Source: Entomortierella parvispora (Eukaryota > Mortierellomycota > Mortierellomycetes > Mortierellales > Mortierellaceae). From it: 64,000 bases of DNA. The stretch spans positions 1,854,064 to 1,918,063 of the forward strand of contig OY752151.1 of assembly GCA_963573315.1 (NCBI GenBank). The letters run 5' to 3'. Made by a program: the position numbers and the translations under genes. Shown here one piece after another: positions 12,823 through 25,100 of the stretch (the stretch's first letter is position 1; every line of letters begins with the position of its first letter). The notes beneath the pieces were generated by a model. That model was not told where the DNA came from. It saw only the letters and a program-made list of their open reading frames with translations, and did not search any database.

Positions 12823-13888
12823 TCAATACCAATCGAAAACAGATAGACAGTTGGCTGTCTTCACATTTTCAGGATCCAACTGGTTTAACACCCAACGCAA
12901 CACGACTTTGGATCCAATCATCAGCAGGTGCTCTGGTATAGAGAGTGCGCAAAGGTCTTGCACCAGCGTGTTGGTGACGCCAGGATCGTTCTGGTAGCAC
13001 GACTGATAGGGCGTTACTACCTCATCGTACCGGGTGGCAATATTGGATTGAATTACTCCTGGGGCGGTGTCTCCATTGGCGTTCAGTTTTTGGATAAATG
13101 GTGATGTGTTGACTGTAATGGACAAGTTGACGCCTGGTTAGAAAATATTCCAAAGGCCAGTTGAGCAATTGATGAAAGAATGGCAGCTTACCGAGCTCAT
13201 AGAACGCTGGAGCGAAACTATCAAAAATTGGCTGGGCGACGTCAAACAAGTGAAGCATCTTACCCAGCAGGACAATTCCGTCCAAGGTTGTGCCATGATT
13301 AATGGGCGCAATTCCGACCATACTAAAAAATGAAATCACTATTTGTGAGTGCCTTGTAACCGATGCAATTTGGCAAAAAACAGACCCTGCATCAATCTCC
13401 CCTCGCCCCACTTACTGCTTCACTTTGCCCACACCTCCCAAGTAGTCGACCCAATAACGGCCGAGGATGCCGCCCTGCGAGTGTCCAACCAAGTCAACCT
13501 GCGAGGTGTTGGTAGCCTTGAGGACATTATCAGCAAAGTCCGCCAATTCCTGAGCTGACCCTGCCACATGGTTCAGGGCCGCAAAGAAGGGAATTCCCGG
13601 CATGCGACCATAGGTGAGCGCAAATACACAATAACCCTCCTTGACAAGAGCCGGCGCGAACAGTGGATGCCAAGATTCTTCTGTCAAGAGCGTGGCATGG
13701 ACGAGAATGACCGGCCGAGGATGTGCAACTGATGGCCTGCAGCTGTAATCGTTCAGACCTCGCACTGTAGTGGGCTTGTCCCGCATGGGGTTAGGAGCAT
13801 TATATGGTAAGACAGGCACAGCAGGAGCTGCGACGACCAGACCGGGTGCCACCATCAAGACGGCCGAGATCCATGCGAAAAGTTTCAT
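12823..13888 (-). CDS. secreted alpha/beta-hydrolase lipase (lipase class 2 type)
   Basis: Starts at 13888 with a clear signal peptide (MKLFAWISAVLMVAPGLVVA, then APAVP). The mature part has PVILVHATLLTEESWHPLFA, the strand and oxyanion region; the nucleophile elbow is VDLVGHSQGG with the catalytic Ser. Exon 2 (MVGIAPINHGTTLDG) is the loop typical of this family. Exon 3 carries QNDPGVTNTLVQDLC, a good place for the acidic residue, and IPEHLLMIG with the catalytic His. Paired Cys residues suggest disulfides. The family hydrolyses acylglycerols or esters outside the cell. One oddity is HA instead of the usual HG in the oxyanion motif. Length (about 300 residues) is normal for the family. Confidence 0.85.
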
Positions 13889-15464
13889 ATTTGCTTAGAA
13901 GTGGGAAAGAGAATATATACAAGAGATGGCGGTGATATGTGACACTATTAGAAGGAACACGACATACACACAATTAACGAAGGGCAGTGTGTGGGGTTGG
14001 GTGGAAGGTCAAAAGATGGAGGGCAAAGAGTCGACAAAATGTGTGCAAGATTGGGGGTTCTCCCTGTATCTTATACTTTCTCTGCCCCACCCATTGCTCT
14101 ACAGAGAATAAACATTTTGAATGCACAGTGAGAACAAAGGGATGGTGGAGGGTAGAGCAGTATGCGACAGGGAGCCCAGGTACTTGGGGCATGTAAACTG
14201 TGGAGGGTTGGCGGAGAGCGGCGACAGGAAGTGGAGTACCGGCGTTGTATTTGGCGCGGACACAACATCACTACAACAGTAGACTGTTGTCGGGGAAGTC
14301 GTGTGTGGAGACGGCAAAACGGATGGAGGAGGCGGACTCTGGCAGAGCAATTGGACAAGCGACAAATTCCCCCTGCAGCGAAAGGCTGCATGCATCGCAA
14401 CAGCAACCAGTCCATGAGACAATCATTCTTATCCCTCCACCATTTGGGCTGGACAGAGTGAGGTAAAGAAAGCGGAAGATGAAGGGGTGAAAGAGGGACC
14501 ACATCGTTTTGTTTGCCCGCACATGTCTGAAGCTTGCGTCGATTGCTATTGCTCTTCTTCTGTGTCCTCAACTTTGTAAGGTCTACAGTATGGTGTGTTG
14601 CTGAGGTGATGTCTGCCCCTGAGAGCATTGTATTCAACAGAGAACAACGGTGAGCACTACAAGGGCGAGAGTACGTGCCATCGAATGCATGTCATGCCTC
14701 TGGCACCTTGATTCTCTCGATCAAAGTGAGCCGGCAGAAAAAAAAAATAAGGCGAGACAGGGAGCAAGAAGGAAGAATCCGAAGAGTGGGCGCAGGTGGA
14801 CGGCTCGGATCGGTCCTCAGGCTGGCGCCCAACCACTTTTACGAGCACAAAAGTACGACAGAGGGGAACGAAATGATAGACAGGGACCGATGTGGTCAGG
14901 TACTTTGGTCGCTGTATTGTTACGCGCGTGTCTTTGTGTGGGGCCAGTTCTGTAAGCATCTCCACATCATCATAACCTTCCTCACCCCACCAATGTCACA
15001 GATCTCTTGGACTCGTTGTGCCTGGCTCATGGTTCTAGCGTCTACACTAACGCTTTTCAGCCCTAAATCGAGCTAGGGGGATGACGAACAGTAACGGTCG
15101 ATTGATTTCATGTGAAAATGGCCAGGATAACAGGAAAAAACCAGGCGTTCAACAACAGTCTTCAATTGGTTCGAAGACCATAGTGAAGGCGCAATTGAGC
15201 AAAATGCATGCGACAACGCGTGCATTGTATTCCACAGAAGCGTGCAGAAGACAGCCTTCAAGATATGGGACGCGTCAATGATGTCTCACTGTTGCACTGC
15301 ACTACAGGATCTTCTTCCCCACCAGAGACAAGTGCAGCGAAATGTCTCGCTTTTTTTTTCTTCGCTGTTTTGTGGGGAAAGAGTAGTACGTATCTTTTTT
15401 GCTTCCCCACACTCCTCACACCTTGACAGACATCCACGGTCGTTTGTAAATCCCCGCGCCCAGC
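13889..15464. other. 1.6-kb divergent intergenic region, no gene recognised
   Basis: Separates the leftward lipase from the rightward RING protein, so it probably holds both promoters. Open frames occur on both strands (for example 14071-14637 minus), but none shows a domain, signal peptide or plausible exon set. No tRNA B-box or other RNA gene signature was seen. The segment just before 15465 is C/T-rich. Confidence 0.55.
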
Positions 15465-16658
15465 ATGGCTCCTCTACCTCCTCTATCGATCTCGCCATGG
15501 CTCTTACCCAACCTTACAACCTCTCCCGGCTTTTTTGTTGCCAATGATATCGACGATGACCCGGCAAATTACAATCAGGTAAGGCAATGGAGAGAGAGAA
15601 CGAAACCACTACACAACACGGATCGCGTTTTCTTATTGTTCTTCCCGGATAGGCTGCAGCGTATCTCTCCGCCCGGGTATTAACCGTCGGAGGTGTCACT
15701 TTGTTCTTGATGGGATTGTGTAAGTGGTGTCATCGTACATGACATGTGCAGTTGTTCGATCTGGAGCGAGACAAAGGTTGATAATGTTTGCGAAAACTAT
15801 TCCACACCTGGCCCCGATAGGTTGTATTGGTGCCGTGTTGCTCCGTTTTGCTCGTGGTCAAGGACGCGTTGAAGTTCTCGCTGTGGAGTACGAAAAGGAT
15901 CGTGTTCTTGATCAAGAATGTATCGATAGATCATTGCCGGTCCGTATCTGGCCCTCTACAGAACGACTTCTGACCAATAGCCACAGCCAGGTTGTACCCA
16001 TGACGTCCATCCTTCAAACAGACAAAGCTACCCCAAGCCTGGACGACTCTCAACTCAAGGCACGACAGGATACACCTCAACAATCTAGACAACCTCGACA
16101 ACCGCGGCTTCGGGGACTCTTTTCCATGAACAAGTTTTGTAGTCGGGGCAATTCAACTAACACAGAAGGAATAGAAGTCTCTGGAAACCTGGGGCACGAG
16201 CAAGGTGAAACGACTACAGCAGGGGCCATTCCCCTCTCTTCAATGGATAGCTCCTTCCGTTGTCCACCAAAAACCTCGCACGAAAAGTCAGCAAAAGTTG
16301 AAAAAGTGGGTGTTACTAAAACCGAAGGCGAGTGCTGCTGTGCGATTTGTCTTGGAGACTTTCAACCAGGAGATCGTGTTAGGGTTCTTCTCTGTGATCA
16401 TGAGTATCATGCAGAGTGCGTTGGTAAGTGCCTCTGTTTTCTTTACACTGCATTGATGGATAGGGTCTGCCGTTCGCCTTTCTAACAGAAAGTCATTCTG
16501 TGTCTATGACAACTATAGATATCTGGCTCATCCACAAGTCAACGCACTGCCCTCTCTGCAAGCGCGATCTACTGGACGACATTGATTTTTCATTGCTGGC
16601 CCCTCCCCAGTCGCCGTCGTCCCTCCATAGCGACTTTGGCCACGGATATCGGTCTTGA
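15465..16658 (+). CDS. membrane-anchored RING-H2 finger protein, probable E3 ubiquitin ligase
   Basis: Exon 1 encodes MAPLPPLSISPWLLPNLTTS to NQ. Exons 2 and 3 join in frame to give AAYLSARVLTVGGVTLFLMG then CCIGAVLLRFARG, a single hydrophobic membrane segment followed by Arg. A Ser/Gln-rich cytosolic region with basic patches follows. The C terminus is a RING-H2 finger, CAICLGDFQPGDRVRVLLC-DHEYHAECV then, across an intron, DIWLIHKSTHCPLCKRDLL. Spacing C-x2-C-x14-C-x-H-x2-H-x2-C-x10-C-x2-C is canonical. Stop is at 16656-16658. The layout of one N-terminal helix and a C-terminal RING-H2 is like ATL/Tul-type ligases at Golgi or endosome membranes. The substrate is unknown. Confidence 0.82.
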
Positions 16659-17081
16659 AGGCAAGCCAGAGGGCACAGTTGGGCTACCCACTCATGTTAA
16701 TTTACCCTTGCTGTAAACTGGACTGACTGAAAGAGATAAAAGATGGCAATTGGGAAAGCCACCCAGCAGGCGTGTGATGTATGTCTCTGGTGCGAATGCA
16801 TGCTTGTGTGGTTGTGTGGATATGCAGTGTCGAACATGCCGACACTCGGACGCAAAGAAAGGGAGTGAGACACCTGCTTTCGTTGTCACTGATCGCGATC
16901 GCTCCTTCGCAAACCGGTTTCTGCCTCGACCAAGCCCCTTTTGTGAGGGTTTCCCCCATGCTGCACCCATTCGTTCATTCTTCCATTCATTCCTTCGTTC
17001 ATTCCAACTCTTCGACTCCTCTCCCATATTCATCACTCGCCCTCGCTCCAACTCTTGCTTAACTCCCCCTCTTTTTCCTCA
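16659..17081. other. intergenic, C/T-rich leader of the hydrolase gene
   Basis: About 420 bases. The last 150 bases are pyrimidine-rich with TTCATTC/TTCGTTC repeats (16970-17010), looking like the 5' leader of the next gene. Nothing else recognised. Confidence 0.5.
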
Positions 17082-18839
17082 ATGGCCTTTCAAAAAGCCG
17101 TTTCGTTTGTCCGCTTGATGGTCCCCAAGGTGCCTCTGCTGGTGTCGACCACCTTCAGTTACTTTATTGTCGGTCCACCAAAACCCTCCTGGGACTACCG
17201 GCTCAGTATCACCTTGGCCCTGATGCAATCGTTCGTGGCACAAATGAACAATGTTTCTGCCCTGCAGTCGCAAGCCATGTCCCGAGTCAGCGAGGAGGAT
17301 GCCCCAGTCGATCCAGCAGCTCTCGTCACTCCGGAGAACGTGCCCAATTCATACAGAGATCGGGCCGCGGCGATCCTCGATCAATTGCTTGCCAGACAGG
17401 GACTAGACGCCACCAAGCTTGGCTGGGACTGGAAGAACGATCCGAGAGCACATGAGCCTCTGGTTGGAGAGTGGATCGAAGCCAAGGAGAAGGATGAGAA
17501 ACATGTCAAGGGCAGGACTGTCCTATTCTGTAAATCACCGACGCCTCACACTTGATCACTCTTGGGAAAGACAAACCAAACCATTGACATGTTTCTACAC
17601 TCTGTAGGTCATGGTGGAGGGTACTTTCTTGCATCTATTTTAACTCATCGGTGGGCAACCTGGTCCATGGCCCGTCTCTCTGGATCAAGGGTGTTTTGTA
17701 TGTCTGAAGGATGCCACAGTTCATTTTCCGTCATTTCACTTGCATGCTAACTTTAACGCTTGGGGCTCTTCAGCAATTGACTACAGACTAGCCCCCTCAT
17801 CACCCTTCCCCGCCGCTGTGCATGACTCTATGGCCGCGTACCTTTTTCTGATCCAACCCCCAGATCACTCGGGCAAGATGGCTGTCAATCCTCGAGATAT
17901 TGTCATTATGGGTGATTCCGCAGGAGGAGGTAAGGTCAATGTGCACCAAGTCTACGTTCTCGATTTTGTTTTTAATTTCATCCCCTGCTTTTAGGATTGG
18001 CGTACGCCACAATGCTGGCCATTCGTGATGCAGGTTTACCCATGCCTGCTGGCGTGATTGGCTGGAGTCCTTGGTAAGCGACCGGATAGACAATACATGC
18101 CTCTGTTTCTGACAAGATGATATATCTCACTCAGCTTTTGGTCGTAGGTTGGATCTTCTTCATTCCTTACCGTCAGTCCTCACCAACGTTCGATCAGATT
18201 ATCTCCCAGCTGAAGGTTTTACCCATGGCGGTCAGGGATCCCTTCAGAAAATTTCCAAGCTGGCTGTGACGGCCCAACCGGACGATGTCTTTTTGCACCA
18301 CCCGGAGCTTCCAAAGATCCAACACTACGCAACCAATGTTGCCCTAGACTGCACCTATGTCAGTCCACTGTGCGAGACGAGTCTCGATGGGGCTTGTCCG
18401 ATGCTCGTGGTAAGTGCTGAAAAGCTGTTGATAACACTGGTCACCCATTTCTTTTGTCTCTCTTTTTTTTTTCCTGACAGGCGTCCCTCGGGCTACATAG
18501 ATTGCAGGCGACGGCGAAATGTTGCGAGACGAGTCCATTGTTTTTGCAGAAAAGAATGCAGAGACGAGTGCGGATCTGCATCTACTTGTTTACGACGACA
18601 TGCCTCATGTTTTCCAGATGTTTGACTTTCTCCCCACAGCTGTTCACGCCATTGAGGCTAGCGCGGAGTTTGTCCGCAAGGTCACTTGCGGAGGTGAAGG
18701 CGTGAAACACCGAAAGAAAGTGCGGGTCAATGTGGTGGGAGAGGAGCGCGAGTTGGAGGACGGGATTGTGAAAGGATGGGAGAAGCGCGTCGGGAAACTC
18801 GGTGGAGGACGGGAAGTTCTTGTTGAACTGTCGCTGTGA
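17082..18839 (+). CDS. alpha/beta hydrolase, hormone-sensitive-lipase (HSL) family
   Basis: Six exons assemble with consistent phases. Exon 1 has an N-terminal hydrophobic stretch (VPLLVSTTFSYFIVG) that may anchor the protein. The HSL oxyanion motif HGGGYF is formed across the first intron (RTVLFC then HGGGY). SIDYRLAPSSPFPAAVHD follows, and the nucleophile elbow GDSAGGG spans an intron. IAGDGEMLRDE carries the acidic residue and DMPHVFQMF the catalytic His. The family includes esterases, triacylglycerol lipases and steryl deacetylases (yeast Say1 is similar). The YRLAP and PHVFQMF blocks fit a membrane-linked sterol or lipid ester hydrolase, but the substrate is not determinable. The C-terminal 60 residues are charged and outside the fold. 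Confidence 0.87.
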
Positions 18840-19293
18840 GAGCAGACTTCAGGACCAGACTTCTAGATTAGAACAGATACCCTGCCCTGAACAAAGAACA
18901 ATACACAAAACACAGGGCAAAGAATAATAATGGTCGCGTGAGGTGTCACCAGCAGGAATGAGGGCCCATCCCCGGGAAGTGTAGACCATGACCGTTGGAA
19001 CAGAAACTCCCGCGCAGCCCACACTTGCACGCACGCCCAAGAGCATTGCTCGGGATGTCCGTCTCGTCTGCCCGTAACGTAATCACGATTGCGCTCTTTT
19101 CACTCTTTTTAACTCTTCTCCCGGCATTGGGCTTTGGAGCGGAGTGAGAGAAAGGGCCATGGAGCACAAGCCTGCCGGCCTGGCCCTTCATGGACAGGAC
19201 AGGTGCCGTGAGTCTCGAGCCCGTTTGCTCTCTTTCTTCTCTTCTCATTCTCCCCCTCTCTTCCCTCCCCCAAAACACATCATTCTCTCAAGG
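18840..19293. other. intergenic spacer with C/T-rich leader
   Basis: About 450 bases between two rightward genes. The part before 19294 (CTCTCTTTCTTCTCTTC and on) is pyrimidine-rich. No gene recognised. Confidence 0.5.
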
Positions 19294-21836
19294 ATGTCGC
19301 AATACGGGAATCACGAAGAGACGCCACTGCTGCATGACCAGGACGATGACCACCTGGACGAGAATAATGAGTCGGAAGATCAGCGCCCTGCCCATCGCAG
19401 ACATGCCGAGGCCCTGATTGGCAACATCCGTAACGTGCTCGAGAACCAGATCACCAATGGCCATAACTCCACCACCCCGACTTCATCGCCACAAAAGATT
19501 CACGCCCTCTTGCCTCGTCTCTTTGGCTTGATCAACTCGCTCGTGGACTCTCCTGAGGTGGAAGATGATATCGTAACAGACGATGTGATCGAGTTTTTGG
19601 CCGGCCACGGCCGAGAGGTCGTTTATGGTCTCTTGCGCTGCGTTGAAACCTTTATGGAAGAAGGAGGGCACGATGTCGGTCGTAAACGCTTGCTGAATCG
19701 CCGCGCCGAGATTGCACAGATTTCTGCTGCAGAGGTGACCAAAGCGTTCGTCAAGAAGGACATGATGTCAACGTATTGCCATGTATTGACCCGACCCTAC
19801 TATGCTCTGGGCGAGAATCGCAACACTGCTGAAAATGCGCTTGAGATTGCCATCCGTGTCCACGCTACAGACTTCTTGGCCGAGGTCGAAGTGCAGCGTT
19901 GTGTCCAAGCGCTCTGGAACGGCCTCATTTTGCAGACAGAAGATGATGAGAGTCGAGTCCGTTTCGTTGAGTACAGTGGAGTGCGCCGCTCGAGACATAT
20001 CTTGTGGGAATGGATTGATGTTGGCCGTTTGAACGTCCCAAAGTACGACTCGAGGATATTTAGCAGGATTGTACACGTCTGTGAAGAGGTTGGACACTTT
20101 CTAACCTTCCCTTCTCTTTTCATACAATTTTAATAGGTACCAGAACAACCTGAAGATTGCCATGTTCATTTTGTTTTTGGCCATGTACACGATCGTCGTC
20201 AACAACCGTACCGAATTTCCAACATTTGTCGAATGGTCTGTCTATGTCTTTGTCTGCGGCTACATCTTTGAGGAGTTCCGTTTGGTAAGATACCATTTCC
20301 GCAGAGTTTTATCGTGGGACAATGCAATGGACCCGGTACAGTTTCGCTGACAATATTTACTTGTTTTGTTTTCTCTAGATCTTTGAGGGCGGCACTGCCT
20401 TTTTCCTCGGCAGTATTTGGCATTGGATCAACATCATCTCTTACTCTGTGTTCCTCGTTTCGTTTGGCTTCCGCTTCACTGCTTGCTTCTTGGTCACGGA
20501 TTTGGCAACGATAGAGAACTACAACAATATCGCCTATGATCTCTTGGCCATTCTCGCTATCTTCCTGTGGGTCAAGACATTGTCTCTCCTTGATGGTTTT
20601 CAGTACTTTGGTAAGGGTTTTCGCCAAACGAGACCCTCTTCTGTTTGATCGCGTGGCTGTTGCTTACACGGTTCTTTTTGCCTCATAGGAACTATGATCA
20701 TGGTGCTACAAAAGATGCTCAAGGATGGAATCATGTTCTTCTGGCTCTTGGCCTGGGTTTATATTGGATTTTTCCAAAGTTTCTACGCTTTGCAGAGGGA
20801 CGAAGAGAAGGACTTCTATAATTCGACCATGCTTCTCGTTCGCGGTTTCCTTCAGGATCCTGACTGGGAGATTGCTCATGATATCGACACAAATTATGGA
20901 AACAGTCTGTTTGCACTGTATCTCTTCTTGACCTCCATTATCCTGCTAAACCTTTTGGTCGCCCTCTTCAACTCGTCTTATACCAACATCACGGATTCTT
21001 CTGAGAAGGAGTACCTGGCGCTGTACACGTTCAAGGTGTTTTCGTACTTGAAATCGCCTGACGAGTTCCCCTACGCGGCTCCTTTCAATATTATCGAGGT
21101 CTTCTTCATTATTCCTTGGAGCATAGTTGTATCGAGAAAGACATATGCCAAGATCAACAGGATAGTCATGGGGGCCTTGTTCTGTATACCAATTTTGATT
21201 ATCGCCCGGGATGAACGAAAGCGCTACTTGAAGCTGAGAAGCACCGACGAGGAGAATGAAATTGAAGGAGGAAGACGCCTCTATCGTCATTTGACCCAGG
21301 ACGACTCGGATGTGGACGACGATGAAATGTTCCTGCAAGTTACCCAAGATTTCGATAGTGCTCAAGGTGATGCGAACACATCTTTAGAAGAGAATGCCAT
21401 TACGGTTGCGCAGGCCGAGGAGGGTGTTGTCGCTCAGACATCGAATGATGCGTGGAACTGGTCAAAGTCCCCAGTAGAGTCGTTTACAGATTTTAGAGAT
21501 CGTCGGGCCAAAGAACGGGAGTCCAAAGCCATTTCGGTAGGCGACCGTCGCTCAAGTGCCTCCAAGACCCAGCCCCAGACGGGAGGCGCATTCAGGTCCA
21601 CGCAGCAAGAAGGCGAGGCGCCTCATCCGACCGCTGCTACGAGTAGCCCTGGTCAGCTGACGGACACGTTGGTGCAGTCGTTGCTGGCGAGTTTGGCACG
21701 TATGGAGAGCCGGCAGAAGGAGATGGAGACCTTGCTCCAGAATTATGTCGAGCAAGATAAGGAGTCAAAGGCACTATCCAAGGCCGAGGCAACATCGGCC
21801 AGCGCTGGTGACAGCAACGAGGAACCACAAGAGTAG
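19294..21836 (+). CDS. YVC1: fungal TRP-type vacuolar cation channel (YVC1 family)
   Basis: Starts MSQYGNHEETPLLHDQDDD. The soluble N-terminal domain (about 250 residues) contains helical ankyrin-free repeats ending RYQNNLKIAMFILFLAMYTIVV, the first membrane helix. Hydrophobic helices follow: FPTFVEWSVYVFVCGYIFEE, IFEGGTAFFLGSIWHWINII, SVFLVSFGFRFTACFLVTDL, YDLLAILAIFLWVKTL, MFFWLLAWVYIGFFQSFYAL (pore entry region) and FALYLFLTSIILLNLLVALFN. This order matches Yvc1, which releases Ca2+ from the vacuole on osmotic or mechanical stimulation. The cytosolic tail has acidic DDSDVDDDE, useful for Ca2+ activation in the yeast channel, and a terminal coiled coil (LLASLARMESRQKEMETLL). A downstream AATAAA lies at about 21905. 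Confidence 0.88.
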
Positions 21837-22142
21837 GAGTGGAGAAACACAGGCAGGAAAGGAAGCGTGCATCTGGGATCTGCGATTGTGGCACAAAACA
21901 AGCAAATAAAAATTTGGTATTAAAAATAGACTAGTTTATTCCCATAATCTGAATGGTGGCGTCGTGTGGAAAGGACAGTCCAGATGTCTCCCCTGTTGCC
22001 ACCATGCAAGGATGCATGGGCTTTCCCGTGTGTAATTCACATTAACCCTTGCTCACTCCCTGTCTCCTAGTCGCCTTGTCATCCGTCTCTTTGCTTCCCA
22101 TCTTTGTTGCACCGAGTCTCTGCAGCTCCACCTCTTCCTTCA
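21837..22142. other. short intergenic region
   Basis: About 300 bases holding the 3' end signals of the channel gene (AATAAA near 21905) and the C/T-rich leader of the RBR ligase gene. Nothing else seen. Confidence 0.5.
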
Positions 22143-25100
22143 ATGGACAGCTTGCGAGCCATGTTCCCGGGCCATGCCCCTGCCTTGCTCCAATCACATC
22201 TCGATCGAGCTGGCGGGGTGGTAGACATTGCTGTCGACGCGATTTTATCCGGGCCTCCGGCAGAAGAAGCGACGGGTAGCACTGCAGCACTTCACCACGC
22301 TAACAACAAGAATATACCAATCGCCGGCTCCAAGAGCGTCATTGTTTTGGACGACGACGACGACGAAGGCAGCAATAACAAAAACAACAACAGCAACAGC
22401 GGCAACCACTACATCTGTACCAACAACAGCATCCATCACATATGTCCCAACAGAAACAATAGCAAAAACAAGATCGATAGCATTAACAAAAACAACCATA
22501 TCGGCAACAGCAATGGCAACAAGAATGGCTATGTCGAAGTCATCGACAGCGAAAGCGATAGAGACTTCTTTGAGGCCTTTGACTTTGACGAGGGCGAAGC
22601 AGATTGGGCGCCTCCGCCAGGCCCATCAGCAGCATCATCTGCCACAATACAACAGAAAACACCTCAAAGTGTGGAAAGTGCTAGTGCTAGCGGCGGTTCT
22701 TCATCTGGAGGGTTTGAAGCCTTCCACTTGGAACAGGAACGCGCAAAGGAATTACAACGACTCAAAGCGGAGGAACTCCTCCGGGAGCGCAGGATGATGA
22801 TTGTCAACTTTGTCGGCATGGCGCAGTCCATGTTCGAAAATATCTCGGTGACCTATCTCGAAAAGCTAATGGAGGAAACGCGGCCGAAAGTCGCCTCTGA
22901 GGATGAGCTGGTGGACACGTGCATGGACACACTTTTCGGACTCAAGGGCCAATACCCAAAGGACATCAAGGGCAAAAGGAAAAGAACCGATTCAGATGAG
23001 GAAGGTGATGAAGAGGATGCAGATGAGTTCTCTTCCAGCGGGACACACGGTGGAGCTTCTTCCGCGTCTGGTAAACCACGCGATTTTGCGGATTGCACAG
23101 TCAGGATGTCGGGAACATACAGTAACGACAGGTGAGCAATCTTTCGACTGTCCACGCTGAAATGGGCTGACATTCAACGATGGATGACTGAGATTCAACA
23201 TTGCCTCTGTTCTCTATAGTGCAAAGCAGCTCTACCAAGACTTTCCAAAAGTCTCAACTACAACTATCCGATCCTGCCTAGTCAAGCACTCGTTTCACTA
23301 TGTCCCCTCATTTGAATACATGACAGCCCTGTGGAAAGCACACCGAGACAAAGGAGACGAAGCCAGTGAGAAAGGGAAAGAACCGGCCATCACAGGACCA
23401 ATGATCAGACTCATCGAGAACAAGAGTATTCGGAAATATGTGGGTCCTCCGGACCTTAATACGGTTGATGCAGACTTTGCTCGTGAATGGCAGTGGCTAC
23501 AGGCGAAAATCGGTATGAACTGACGTCTTTGTAGGTCTTGAAGGGAATAACTTCCAGTGAACTAATATTTTTCCCCTTTCACCGAAACAATATATAGCAA
23601 AGGAGCTTCGAGAGGCGGCGGAAATCAAGGCAGAGGAAGATAACCTTCAATACTATACCGACATGAAAGGACTTGTGGAATGGTAAGTAATATCATTGAC
23701 TCTGGATTTACAATTCCAAGGAGAGTATACCCAAGAGAACAAACATTGTCTGACATTTTTGAGTTTTACAGTGGTTGTTGCTTTGACGATGTCCCTCCCA
23801 ATCGTATGGCGCAGTGCGATGAGGACCATCTCTTTTGCCTTTCCTGCGCCAGGCAAGCGGCGGAGGTTGAACTGGGATACCAGCGCACGGTGTTAAAGTG
23901 CATGACCCCCGGGTGCACGTCGACTTTTAAAGATTCGGAAGCTGTCAAATTTCTCGCTCGTCCGGTGTTCCAAGGACTTCAGCGAGCCAGGCAGCAGAGC
24001 GAGCTCAAAATGGTGAGATTAACTGATGCAATGGTCAGAACTCTGTCTGTGCGGACAAAAACCTCTGACCAGGCCATAATTGCTTAACAATCAATAGGCA
24101 GGGATCGAGGGACTGGTGGAGTGCCCATTTTGTTCATATGCAGCCGTGGTCGAGAACGAAGAGGACAAGGAATTCCGCTGCCAAGCTCCCAAGTGTAAAA
24201 AGGTGTCTTGCCGCCTGTGCAAGGCCCCTACCCATATTCCTCAATCATGTGAAGGTAGTATTTCTTAACGGAGAATACGGTACTCCCAATGCTGCGGAAA
24301 GTGTTCTAATGAAGTCGACATTTGATTTTATTCAATAGAATATAAGAAGGAGCAAGAACAAAACAACGTATTGACAGTTCAACACAAAGTGGAAGAGCAA
24401 ATGTCAGAGGCCCTGATCCGAGAGTGTACGCAGTGCGCTACAAGATTTTTCAAGACTGAAGGCAAGTAGAGGAAAGCTCGTGAGATCGAATTGAATGTTT
24501 TGCGATGGACGTGCGCCGACTTACTTTCAAATGCATTTCACCAACATTTCTTTTTTATTATTCAGGATGCAACAAGATGACCTGCCCCAAGTGCCATTCT
24601 TTGATGTGCTACGTGTGTAAAGCAAAGATCAAAGACTATAGTCACTTTGATCAAACACCCGCCAACTCCGCTGCCAAGAATCCCAATCGTAAGTTCCCTG
24701 CCTTTTCCGTATAGGTTATTGCCAATGGATATCCTTGCAGTCGTTGCGTTTCGTTGCGTTGTACTTACAAGTCCCTGGATTGACATTAGTTTGCCGGCTT
24801 TGGGATAATACTATTGAGCGAAACGAGAGTGATGTGAGAGCAGCCGCTCAACGAACCATGGAGGAACTCCAGCGTGAGACTCCCGATCTTGTCGCCCAAG
24901 TTCGATTAGATATCCCTAACGCTCAGCCGCAGGTACAGCCACGACCTGATCCACCTCGACGTCAACAAAACGCGCGACAACAACAACAACAACAACAACT
25001 ACAACAGCAAGCACAGCGTTTCCAAGATCAGGCGGCCGAAAATTTGCGAGCAGAGCGACAACGCCAAGAAGTTCGGCAACTGATGCGACAACAGCGGCGG

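Noticed and set aside
14071-14637. 188-residue minus-strand frame between lipase and RING genes
   Set aside because: No signal peptide, domain or plausible splice partner; likely chance.
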